A stretch of DNA of 64,000 nucleotides from an uncultured Methanoregula sp. GTDB taxonomy: Archaea; Halobacteriota; Methanomicrobia; Methanomicrobiales; Methanospirillaceae. A program made the position numbers and the translations under genes. The notes under the pieces were generated by a model. That model was not told the DNA's origin and made no database searches. It saw nothing but the letters and a program-made list of their open reading frames with translations. Shown piece by piece: positions 36,245-43,828 of the stretch. Positions within the stretch are counted from its first letter, which is position 1. The number at the start of each line of letters is the position of its first letter. The DNA is taken from contig NZ_OY781872.1 of NCBI RefSeq assembly GCF_963677065.1, positions 677,419-741,418 of the forward strand. The letters run 5' to 3'.

Positions 36245-36576
36245 TGTTCGATTCCTACACTGATACAACGCTTGTGCTCCATCCTGATCGCTGCATCAAC
36301 TGCAGGCGCTGCATGGAGGTCTGCCCCCACGGGGTCTTTGCTCTAGGCAAGGATACCGTCAGTATTGCACAGCCTTCAGCCTGCATGGAATGCGGGGCGT
36401 GCCAGAAGAACTGTCCCGTTCAGGCAATCGAAGTGCAGAGCGGAGTGGGCTGCGCCTGGGCGATGATCGGGGCTGCACTGAAAGGAAAGGACATGGACAG
36501 CGGGGAGTGCAGCTGTGGCGGGGAGGACAGCACCTGCTGCGGAAGCGAGAAGCCTCCCTGCGGGGATCCCAAATGA
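36244..36576 (+). CDS. hgcB: Mercury methylation ferredoxin HgcB
   Basis: A 110-residue 2[4Fe-4S] ferredoxin. Cluster cysteines are 17, 20, 23, 27 (CINCRRCMEVCPHG) and 47, 50, 53, 57 (CMECGACQKNCP), followed by VQSGVGCAW (Cys70), a conserved HgcB feature. The tail carries five more cysteines (GECSCGG, TCC, PPC; residues 89, 91, 98, 99, 106), likely mercury ligands that deliver Hg(II) to HgcA. It reduces the HgcA corrinoid. Start ATG overlaps the hgcA stop by one base, and arsC overlaps its stop by 4 bases. Confidence 0.96.
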   Translation: MFDSYTDTTLVLHPDRCINCRRCMEVCPHGVFALGKDTVSIAQPSACMECGACQKNCPVQAIEVQSGVGCAWAMIGAALKGKDMDSGECSCGGEDSTCCGSEKPPCGDPK

Positions 36577-37004
36577 AAAAAACCCGGGTCATCTTTGTCT
36601 GCACGGCCAATGCAGCACGCTCGCAGATGGCAGAAGGGTTGCTCCGGGCACGGTACGGCGACCGGTACGAGGTGTTCAGCGCCGGAACACGGCAATCGAG
36701 CGTGAGCCCGCAGGCAATTGCAGCAATGCGGGAGATAGGCATTGACATTGCGCACCACCACTCCAAGACGATTGACGCGTTTGCCGGGCAGACATTCGAC
36801 ATCGCGGTAACGGTCTGCGACCGGGCCCATCAGGTCTGCCCGGTCGTTCCCGGCGCCGGAAAAACGATCCATTACGCATTCCTCGATCCCCATACAGTAC
36901 AGGGATCCTCGGACGACATTGCCGGAGCCTACCGATCGGTCCGGGATGCAATGGCGGCCTGGATCGACCGGGAGTTCGGTACTGGCGCTGCTACTCCGCC
37001 GTAA
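36573..37004 (+). CDS. arsC: Arsenate reductase, thioredoxin-coupled (low-MW phosphatase fold)
   Basis: A 143-residue protein with the phosphatase loop VCTANAARSQMAEG (Cys10, Arg16) and the redox pair VCDRAHQVCP (Cys82, Cys89). These three cysteines have the same numbering as the well-studied Staphylococcus ArsC, so arsenate reduction to arsenite is well supported. It overlaps hgcB by 4 bases (ATGA), so it is translated from the cupin-hgcAB transcript under the divergent ArsR. No arsenite efflux gene is in the window. Confidence 0.93.
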   Translation: MKKTRVIFVCTANAARSQMAEGLLRARYGDRYEVFSAGTRQSSVSPQAIAAMREIGIDIAHHHSKTIDAFAGQTFDIAVTVCDRAHQVCPVVPGAGKTIHYAFLDPHTVQGSSDDIAGAYRSVRDAMAAWIDREFGTGAATPP

Positions 37005-37122
37005 CCCGGTTATGGGCGGAGTCAGTCCCGGCTGTTTTTGTTTTATAAATTCCCTTTCCCATACCCCCCACAAGAACATTGATGGTATTCAACCACCATC
37101 ATTCAAAAAGGGAGTACCGGCA

Positions 37123-38337
37123 ATGGCAGGGGCAAAAAGAAAAGATATCTACGAGGAATCGCTCGCTCTTCATGAGAAGTACCAGGGAAAGATCGAAGTA
37201 CACTCAAAAGTCCCCCTAGCCGACCGGCGGGATCTCTCCCTTGCCTATACCCCGGGCGTTGCCGCGGTCTGCCGGGAGATCGCGAAGGACAAAAACCTGG
37301 CGTATAAGTACACGCTCAAAGCCAACACGATCGCGATCGTGAGTGACGGCTCCCGCGTCCTTTCCCAGGGAAACATCGGGGGATACGCAGCAATTCCGGT
37401 TATGGAAGGAAAAGCCCTCCTCTTCAAGAAACTGGCCGGGATCGATGCGTTCCCCATCTGTTTTGAGAATTACCACACGCAGTTTGCCGACCAGATAAAG
37501 AACATCGCACCGGTCTTCGGGGGGATCGCCCTCGAGGACATCGCGGCTCCCAAATGTTTCGAGCTCGAGGAATCCCTGCAGGGCATCGGCATTCCCGTGA
37601 TGCACGATGACCAGCACGGCACGGCGGTCGTGGTGCTTGCGGCACTCCTGAATGCGTGCCGGGTCACAAAAAAGCGGTTCGAGAACCTGAACGTTGTGGT
37701 CTGCGGGGCGGGGGCTGCCGGGTTTGCAGTAATCAGGATGCTGAAATGTATCGGGTACAATCCCGATCTCTGCAGGACGGTGAAGGATATCATCGTCTGC
37801 GACCACGAGGGGATCATTTACCGCCACCGGCCGGGGCTCTATGCGAACAAATACAAGTTCATCATCGGGGATGAGACCAACCGCACCGGGCGGACCGGGA
37901 CGCTTGCCGATGCCCTGGAGGGGGCAGATGTCTGTATCGGGGTTTCGGTCCCGGGAATCATCACCCATCAGATGATCCGTTCCATGAACGAGGATCCCAT
38001 CATCTTTGCTCTCGCCCACCCGATGCCGGAGATCCTCCCCCACGATGCCATCCAGGCCGGGGCGGCGATTGTCGGCACCGGGCGCGGGGAGTATCCCAAC
38101 CAGATCAATTATGCCCTGGCATTCCCGGGAATCTTCCGGGGGGCACTGGATGTCTGTGCATCCCGGATATCGGATGAGATGAAAGTTGCAGCAGCACATG
38201 CTCTTGCGGGATATATCAGAAATCCAAGAAAAGACCGGATCCTGCCCAGGATTCTCAACAGGAATGTCGTGACCACGGTCGCAAAAGCAGTAAGCGAAGC
38301 TGCCATTGCAAGCGGTTGTGCACGCACCATTGAATGA
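37123..38337 (+). CDS. NAD(P)-dependent malic enzyme
   Basis: A 404-residue enzyme that decarboxylates malate to pyruvate. LSLAYTPGVAAVCREIAKD, VSDGSRVLSQGNIGGYAAIPVMEGK, LEDIAAPKCFELEESL and VMHDDQHGTAVVVLAALLNA are the catalytic and metal-binding blocks. VVVCGAGAAGFAVIRML is the nucleotide-binding loop. The frame is open upstream to 36919 inside arsC, but the ATG at 37123 gives the normal N-terminus (MAGAKRKDIYEESLALHEKY). Length is typical of the short bacterial/archaeal form without a phosphotransacetylase domain. Confidence 0.93.
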   Translation: MAGAKRKDIYEESLALHEKYQGKIEVHSKVPLADRRDLSLAYTPGVAAVCREIAKDKNLAYKYTLKANTIAIVSDGSRVLSQGNIGGYAAIPVMEGKALLFKKLAGIDAFPICFENYHTQFADQIKNIAPVFGGIALEDIAAPKCFELEESLQGIGIPVMHDDQHGTAVVVLAALLNACRVTKKRFENLNVVVCGAGAAGFAVIRMLKCIGYNPDLCRTVKDIIVCDHEGIIYRHRPGLYANKYKFIIGDETNRTGRTGTLADALEGADVCIGVSVPGIITHQMIRSMNEDPIIFALAHPMPEILPHDAIQAGAAIVGTGRGEYPNQINYALAFPGIFRGALDVCASRISDEMKVAAAHALAGYIRNPRKDRILPRILNRNVVTTVAKAVSEAAIASGCARTIE

Positions 38338-38356
38338 AGGGTAAAAAAAGGTTGAA

Positions 38357-38635
38357 TTATACGAGCTCGACCTGGATGCCGCCAATCTTGCTCGCGAAGA
38401 TATTGTACAGGAATGCCATGATAGCCCCGCAGATAAAACCAAGGATGGCAAAGACGATCGGGAAGATGATGATACTCATCAGACCGAACGCCTCAAGGCC
38501 GGCCATGCCCTTGTTGTACCCGATTGCAACTCCCATCATTGCGAAGAGCACGCCGTAAACAAGTCCCATTACAATACCGAAAAGGGCCTGGATCTTTGCC
38601 CAGGACATAATATCAATGCTTTTAATGACTGCCAT
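38357..38635 (-). CDS. Small membrane protein, function unknown
   Basis: A 92-residue protein with two long hydrophobic segments (about 15-42 and 50-80) joined by a short loop, rich in Gly, Ile and Met. No charged catalytic motif is seen. The N-terminus MAVIKSIDIMSWAKIQALFG looks amphipathic. It resembles small membrane proteins found in many archaea, but I cannot name a family with confidence. Convergent with the malic enzyme. Confidence 0.7.
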   Translation of the reverse strand: MAVIKSIDIMSWAKIQALFGIVMGLVYGVLFAMMGVAIGYNKGMAGLEAFGLMSIIIFPIVFAILGFICGAIMAFLYNIFASKIGGIQVELV

Positions 38636-38697
38636 TAGTGCACCTACGTATGATTATAAAAAACACCTCTAAAAAGGCTTGCGTATTGCATCCGGTT

Positions 38698-39522
38698 TCA
38701 GGGTTTCATTATCCGGCAGACCGTCTCCATAAGAGCATGGTGGCGGCAGAGGTGCTCCATGAACTCCCTGCTGCGTTCCCCTTCGGGAAGCGGCTGCCAG
38801 TCAATCCTGCAGTCCGTATCCCAGAGAATGAGACCTTCGGCGGGAGCGGGTTGCAGGGGCCGGTCTGTTTCTGACAGGAGAAGACGGGATATCAGGTCTT
38901 CGTCCTCGCCATTCCCGATCCGGAGCAGTGCCGAGGCCATGCACCGGACCTGGTGCCAGAGGAAACTTTCAGCAGTGACTTCGAGGAAGGCAAAATTATT
39001 CTCCATCCTGACCCGGGCAGAGTGGATGGTCCGCAGCGGGTTCTTGTCCTGCACTCTTGCAAAATTCGAGAAATTATGCGTTCCAAGAAATTGTCCTGCA
39101 GCCCGGTCCATGGCAGCGATATCTGCCGGCATGCCGGCAAAATAATACCGGTATGTCCGTGACCGGGCATCGAACCGGGGATGGAACTGCGGGGATACTT
39201 CCGAATACCCGGTACACCAGCAGTCGGGGGGAAGCTGGGTGTTGATGACGGAAACCGCCCGGGCCGGTTCCCGGGTTGTGAACGCAGCAACCTGCCCGAT
39301 AGCATGAACCCCGCGGTCGGTCCGGCCTGCAAACAGGAAACCCGCTTTCCTCCAGTCGTCAAAAAGAGAGATACGCTGGCAGGCTGCCACGAATTCTCCT
39401 TCAACGGTCCGCTCGGACGCCTGCATCTGGGAGCCAAAGAACCTGCTCCCCAGGTACGAGACCCGGAACGCAAGCCTTACCGGAGCTGCACGTGACGCGT
39501 GATCCTCTTTATCTTCTTCCAT
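38698..39522 (-). CDS. truA: tRNA pseudouridine synthase A
   Basis: A 274-residue enzyme that makes pseudouridine at positions 38-40 of tRNA. LAFRVSYLGSRFFGSQ, FAGRTDRGVHAIGQVAAF (catalytic Asp69), FHPRFDARSRTYRYYF and SFLWHQVRCMASALLRIG are the family blocks. The ATG at 39522 lies inside the end of the PHP gene, so the two overlap by 46 bases. Confidence 0.94.
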   Translation of the reverse strand: MEEDKEDHASRAAPVRLAFRVSYLGSRFFGSQMQASERTVEGEFVAACQRISLFDDWRKAGFLFAGRTDRGVHAIGQVAAFTTREPARAVSVINTQLPPDCWCTGYSEVSPQFHPRFDARSRTYRYYFAGMPADIAAMDRAAGQFLGTHNFSNFARVQDKNPLRTIHSARVRMENNFAFLEVTAESFLWHQVRCMASALLRIGNGEDEDLISRLLLSETDRPLQPAPAEGLILWDTDCRIDWQPLPEGERSREFMEHLCRHHALMETVCRIMKP

Positions 39523-40154
39523 GTGTTGTTGATCGACTGGCGGGTATAGGTACGCAGCGGCGTCTTCTTTCCGCCGCAGGAGACGTTTCCGGCCCGGATC
39601 GCTTCCAGGATGGACGGGACATTCTTTTCAGCATCGACAAACGTCCTTCCGAACCCGACAAACCGGGCATTGTGGGCATCGCTCCCGCCCACGCAGGGTT
39701 TACCCATCCTCTTTGCTATACGGGCGGCCTTCTTGTTGGCCGAGCCGACGATATACCGGCTGTTGAACGATTCCACGGCATCGACAACGGCCATGCCGGC
39801 TTTCTTGCGCCGGGCCACGCCGTGCCTCCAGATATGGTAAGGGTGGGGGAGGATCAGGAGCGCGCCCATCCTCCGGGCAATCTCGACAGTAGCTTCCACA
39901 TCGAGGCCTGCAGGAATTATCTCGGTAACGCCCAGCACAAGGAGATGGCCCTGCCGGGTCGAGACCTCGATACCCGGGATAACGAGTACCGTTGAGGGGA
40001 TGGAAAGCGCTATCTTTGCACCATCAACGGTGTCGTGATCGGTGATGGCTATGGCGTCCAGCCCGACCTCCTCGGCCTTTTTGAGGATCTCCTCGACACT
40101 GCTTTCGCCGTCTTTGGAATATCTGGTATGCACATGCAGGTCGCAGGTCAGCAT
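39477..40154 (-). CDS. PHP-domain phosphoesterase
   Basis: A 225-residue PHP protein. CDLHVHTRYSKDG (His7, His9), AIAITDHDTVDG and LILPHPYH supply the metal ligands, and VGGSDAHN the last ones. These are all four motifs of the polymerase/histidinol phosphatase superfamily. The substrate is unknown; small members of this type are often nucleoside or RNA 5'-phosphatases. It precedes truA on the same strand and is divergent from the DHPS-like gene. Confidence 0.85.
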   Translation of the reverse strand: MLTCDLHVHTRYSKDGESSVEEILKKAEEVGLDAIAITDHDTVDGAKIALSIPSTVLVIPGIEVSTRQGHLLVLGVTEIIPAGLDVEATVEIARRMGALLILPHPYHIWRHGVARRKKAGMAVVDAVESFNSRYIVGSANKKAARIAKRMGKPCVGGSDAHNARFVGFGRTFVDAEKNVPSILEAIRAGNVSCGGKKTPLRTYTRQSINNTWKKIKRITRHVQLR

Positions 40155-40195
40155 CTGATCATAGTGTTTTTATCTCTCTGGTATTAAGGGAACTT

Positions 40196-41608
40196 ATGCG
40201 CATCCTGCTCCCCACCGGCGCTGCCACCGAAGAGATCGTAAAGCGGGCAGCAGCCGGCTCCGACGCCAGGGTTGTTGTCACCGGGGAGATCGCATCGTTC
40301 CTGACCCCGCACCGGCTCAAAAAACTCCTTTCGGAGGAGCGGTTTGATCTGGTGCTCGTGCCCGGCATGTGCACCGCCTCGTTCGAACAGGTAGAGCGCG
40401 AGACCGGTGTGCCGGTCTTTCGCGGACCCCGCCATGCAGCGGATCTCTCGCTGATCCTGCCACTTATCGGCACCATCCCCCTGTCCCGGACCGTTCCCGC
40501 GGATGAACTCCTGTCCGCAAAAAGAGCGGGGGAAGCAATGGAGCGGGTAGAGCACGCCGAATCCGCTGCAGAATACGATTTCATCATCCGGGGCGTGAAG
40601 ATCGGGGGGAACTCGAGGATGAAAGTCCTTGCCGAGATCATGGATGCCCACCGGCGCAAGGAGATCCGCGAGCTGGTTGGGAGATACTTTTCTGCGGGAG
40701 CGGATATCGTGGATCTCGGGTTCGGGTTCGATGCCGGGCCGGCGGACGTTCTCAGGGTCTTTTCCGAACTCGAAGGGATCGATCAGCCCCTTGCCGTGGA
40801 TACCCAGGACCCGGAACTGATCCGTGCAGCGCTCGGGCGGGCGGACCTCGTGCTCAGCCTGCAGGAAGAGAATATCCCGATGGTCGGAAAAGAGGTTGCC
40901 CGCACCGGTGTTGCGGCAGTTGTTGTCCCCGGCAGGAGCACGCCTGGAAAGAACATCGCCCTTGCAAAGCAGGCCGGAATCCGGTGTATCATCGCCGATC
41001 CGCTCCTCCAGCCGGCCGGTTCCGGGCTGGTGGACTCGCTCAGGAACTTCAGACGTATCCGGTATCCCGTATTCTTCGGGGCGGGGAATGTCGTCGAGCT
41101 CCTGGACGCCGACTCGCCCGGGGCAAACGCCCTGCTCGCGGCAATGGCTATGGAAACGGGAGCCGCAGTCATCTTCACAAGCGAGCATTCCGACAAGACC
41201 CGGGGCTCCGTGAGAGAGATGCGGCGGGCAACGGAGATGATGATGCTGGCCCATAACCGTCCCTATCCCAAGGATCTCGGGATCGATCTTCTCATCCTCA
41301 AGGAGAAGCGCCGGCGCCGCGAACCCCCGCTCGAATACGATACCGTCATTGCCGCAAAAGAGATGCCGGACGATCTTGCATACGATCCCAGAGGAAATTT
41401 CCGGATAGGTATCGAGGGGGAGAATATCGTTGCGGTCATTTCCGGAAGAGCAATCTGTGGAAAACGATGGCAGGACGTCCTGCATACCATACTCATCCAG
41501 GGCGATGTCTCCCTGCTGGATCATGCCGGCTATCTCGGGCGCGAGCTTTACAAAGCGGAACTTGCCATCAGGTACGGGAGAAGCTTCGAACAGGACGGCG
41601 AATTCTGA
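40196..41608 (+). CDS. Dihydropteroate synthase-like protein
   Basis: A 470-residue archaeal protein. An N-terminal domain (about 1-125) is followed by a DHPS-like TIM barrel beginning at IRGVKIGGNSRMKVLAEIMDA, with SAGADIVDLGFGFDAGPADV and PLAVDTQDPELIRAAL. A C-terminal domain starts near residue 365 (LGIDLLILKEKRRRREPP). This is the DHPS-related family conserved in methanogens that lacks classical bacterial DHPS length. A role in methanopterin biosynthesis has been supposed, but is not shown by the sequence. Confidence 0.85.
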   Translation: MRILLPTGAATEEIVKRAAAGSDARVVVTGEIASFLTPHRLKKLLSEERFDLVLVPGMCTASFEQVERETGVPVFRGPRHAADLSLILPLIGTIPLSRTVPADELLSAKRAGEAMERVEHAESAAEYDFIIRGVKIGGNSRMKVLAEIMDAHRRKEIRELVGRYFSAGADIVDLGFGFDAGPADVLRVFSELEGIDQPLAVDTQDPELIRAALGRADLVLSLQEENIPMVGKEVARTGVAAVVVPGRSTPGKNIALAKQAGIRCIIADPLLQPAGSGLVDSLRNFRRIRYPVFFGAGNVVELLDADSPGANALLAAMAMETGAAVIFTSEHSDKTRGSVREMRRATEMMMLAHNRPYPKDLGIDLLILKEKRRRREPPLEYDTVIAAKEMPDDLAYDPRGNFRIGIEGENIVAVISGRAICGKRWQDVLHTILIQGDVSLLDHAGYLGRELYKAELAIRYGRSFEQDGEF

Positions 41609-41654
41609 TACCTTCAACCAATCTTTTATTTCTCCAGAAAAGCACCTGTACAGC

Positions 41655-41936
41655 ATGACAAAAAAGGCACGTGCATCCCATATCCTGGTAAAGACCGAAC
41701 AGCAGGCAGCCCAGGTCATGAAGCGCATTGCTGACGGCGAGGACTTTGCAGCGGTTGCAAAGCGGTTCTCCGGATGCCCGTCAGGGAAAAACGGCGGCGA
41801 CCTCGGCTGGTTCACGAAAGGCCAGATGGTCCCGGAGTTCGAGAAGGTTGCTTTTGAAGAGGAAGTCGGCAAGGTTGTAGGACCGATCAAGACCCAGTTC
41901 GGGTACCATGTCATCAAAGTGACCGGAAAAGACTGA
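41655..41936 (+). CDS. Parvulin-type peptidylprolyl isomerase
   Basis: A 93-residue single-domain parvulin. MTKKARASHILVKTEQQA, FSGCPSGKNGGDLGWFTKGQMVPEFEKVAF and KTQFGYHVIKV cover the full PpiC fold with the two His residues of the active site. No signal peptide, so it acts in the cytoplasm on prolyl bonds. The start at 41655 is chosen because the upstream frame overlaps the DHPS-like gene without homology. A T-run follows. Confidence 0.93.
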   Translation: MTKKARASHILVKTEQQAAQVMKRIADGEDFAAVAKRFSGCPSGKNGGDLGWFTKGQMVPEFEKVAFEEEVGKVVGPIKTQFGYHVIKVTGKD

Positions 41937-41947
41937 ATAACCCTTCC

Positions 41948-41953
41948 TTTTTT
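41948..41953 (+). terminator. T-run terminator after parvulin gene
   Basis: TTTTTT after AACCCTTCC, about 12 bases after the stop. Confidence 0.35.
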
Positions 41954-41964
41954 AGGAATTTTCC

Positions 41965-42783
41965 ATGGATACGCTGAAATTGATTCTTGGCATAGGCCTT
42001 GCCGTTGTTCTTGTCTTTTGCGGGACGGCCGTCCATGCCCAGATTGCAAAGGTCTCACCGGTGCAGGCAGAACCGGATCGCGAGACGCTGTACCAGGTCT
42101 CGACCATCGATGCCCTGCTCCAGGGCGTCTTCGGGGGAGTCCAGACCGTCGGGGAACTGAAACATCACGGTGACTTCGGCATCGGCACGTTCGATGCCCT
42201 GGATGGCGAGATGACAGTGCTGGACGGTGTCGTGTACCAGGCAAAAGCCGATGGGAAGATCTATACGGTTTCTGACAGCCAGACAACCCCGTTTGCCACG
42301 GTGACATACTTTTCAAAGGACCATTCTGCCACGACACGTGCACCGATGAATATGACAATCTTCACATCGGAGATGGAAAAAGAACTCCCCACCGGGAACA
42401 TGATCTATGCCGTGCGCATGCACGGGACATTCCCTTCAGTGAAAGTCCGGGCAATTCCGGCTCAGAAGAAGCCGTATCCCACGCTGGCCGAAGCAAGCAG
42501 GAACCAGTCGGTCTACACCTATGCGGATACGACGGGGACAATTGTCGGGTTCTATACCCCGGTCTTTGTCAAGGGCATCAATGTCCCGGGCTACCACCTC
42601 CACTATATCAGTGACGATCATACTCAGGGCGGCCACATCCTCGATCTCACCGTACCGGCGGGAACTGCCGTTGAGTATGACGTTACCCCGGGTTTTAGCA
42701 TGGCACTCCCGACGAGCGGCGATTTTACCGGTGTCGATCTCTCACAGGACAAAAGCAAAGAACTTGCAATGGTTGAGAAATAA
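41965..42783 (+). CDS. Acetolactate decarboxylase with N-terminal signal/anchor
   Basis: A 272-residue protein of the alpha-acetolactate decarboxylase family (acetolactate to acetoin). LYQVSTIDALLQGVF, GELKHHGDFGIGTFDALDGEMTVLDGVVYQ and GYHLHYISDDHTQGGHILD are family blocks. The zinc ligands His211, His213 and His224 have the same spacing as His194/196/207 of the Bacillus enzyme. An N-terminal hydrophobic stretch (about 5-22) ending in AVHAQ looks like a signal peptide, so the enzyme may be exported or membrane-tethered. No acetoin pathway genes are adjacent. Confidence 0.9.
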   Translation: MDTLKLILGIGLAVVLVFCGTAVHAQIAKVSPVQAEPDRETLYQVSTIDALLQGVFGGVQTVGELKHHGDFGIGTFDALDGEMTVLDGVVYQAKADGKIYTVSDSQTTPFATVTYFSKDHSATTRAPMNMTIFTSEMEKELPTGNMIYAVRMHGTFPSVKVRAIPAQKKPYPTLAEASRNQSVYTYADTTGTIVGFYTPVFVKGINVPGYHLHYISDDHTQGGHILDLTVPAGTAVEYDVTPGFSMALPTSGDFTGVDLSQDKSKELAMVEK

Positions 42784-42849
42784 CAATTTTTCCCGACGTT
42801 TTTTCTAGAGTGACAACCTAATCCAGTACAACACGACAGGCAGACCATC

Positions 42850-43221
42850 ATGAAGATCCGCGGTATCAGGCAGGAACTCCTTTCACTTCTTCTGGAGATG
42901 GGGCGGGAGAGCCACCCGAACGAGTTCGTCGGGGTGCTCCGGGAACGGGACGGGATCCTGGATGAGATCAACCTGCTCCCCGGCACCATCGGCCGCGAGG
43001 ATTCTGCATTCCTGATGTACGATATGATGCCGCTCGATACCCATGTTGCCGGGAGCGCCCACAGCCATCCCAACGGTGTGCTCCGCCCGTCCCTCGCGGA
43101 TGTGAATTTTTTCCCCCGGACCGGCCGGTACCACCTGATCATCGGTTTCCCCTATGAGAAGGACAACTGGCGGTGTTTTACTGCCGATGGCGAACCCTGC
43201 AGCCTGGACGTGATCGCATGA
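42850..43221 (+). CDS. JAMM/MPN-domain metalloprotease-like protein
   Basis: A 123-residue MPN+ protein. The JAMM motif is complete: Glu25 in SHPNEFVGVL, and His71, His73, Ser81 and Asp84 in HSHPNGVLRPSLAD. Such archaeal proteins cleave isopeptide bonds of small ubiquitin-like modifiers (SAMPs) or precursors; activity here is inferred. It overlaps the RibL-like gene by 4 bases (ATGA). Confidence 0.92.
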   Translation: MKIRGIRQELLSLLLEMGRESHPNEFVGVLRERDGILDEINLLPGTIGREDSAFLMYDMMPLDTHVAGSAHSHPNGVLRPSLADVNFFPRTGRYHLIIGFPYEKDNWRCFTADGEPCSLDVIA

Positions 43222-43661
43222 CGGCACGCCGCATTGTTGCAACCGGCACCTTCGATATTCTCCACCCCGGACACCTCTACTACCTGGAAGAATCGAAAAA
43301 ACTCGGCGACGAGCTTTTCGTGATTGTTGCCCGGGATGCCAACGTGAAGCACAAGCCGCACCCGATCATCCCCGAGGAGCACCGGCTCCGGATGGTGGCA
43401 GCGTTAAAACCGGTCGACCATGCGATCCTGGGGGACAAAACCGACATGTTCCGGCCGATCGAGGAGATCAGTCCCGAGATCATCACCATCGGGTTCAACC
43501 AGATGTTCAACGAGACAAACCTGGAAGAGCAGCTCAGGGCCCGCAATCTTGCCCCCCGGGTTGTCCGCATCGGGAAATTTGCAGACGGGGACCTCTGCAG
43601 TTCCCGACGGGTCGTCCAGCGTATCCTTGACAAGCGGTGCGAGGTCAGGGAGAGCAAATAA
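43218..43661 (+). CDS. ribL: FAD synthase-like cytidylyltransferase (RibL)
   Basis: A 147-residue nucleotidyltransferase. GTFDILHPGHLYYLEESKKLGD holds the HxGH active-site motif (His16, His19). CSSRRVVQRI near the C-terminus replaces the ISSSRIR-type second motif, and a conserved IGFNQMFNE stretch is present. Archaeal RibL makes FAD from FMN using ATP or CTP. Start ATG overlaps the JAMM gene. Confidence 0.85.
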   Translation: MTARRIVATGTFDILHPGHLYYLEESKKLGDELFVIVARDANVKHKPHPIIPEEHRLRMVAALKPVDHAILGDKTDMFRPIEEISPEIITIGFNQMFNETNLEEQLRARNLAPRVVRIGKFADGDLCSSRRVVQRILDKRCEVRESK

Positions 43662-43828
43662 TCTCTCACCGTTCTCGATCCTCGGCATTCAAGGGCGGAT
43701 GAACAAGATCACAGAAGGAATTGCAGGACCAAAGGGGAGAGAAAATCGGGTGTAGTTCTCCCGAAACCTGATGTTACAAAAAGAAAGAATAGTTCCGCCA
43801 GGGTTCGCTCCCCCGGTCGGACATACCG

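Noticed and set aside
40184-42358. Very long minus-strand frame of over 700 codons opposite the DHPS-like, parvulin and acetolactate decarboxylase genes
   Set aside because: All three plus-strand genes have strong family motifs; the minus frame is open because of GC-rich codon bias.
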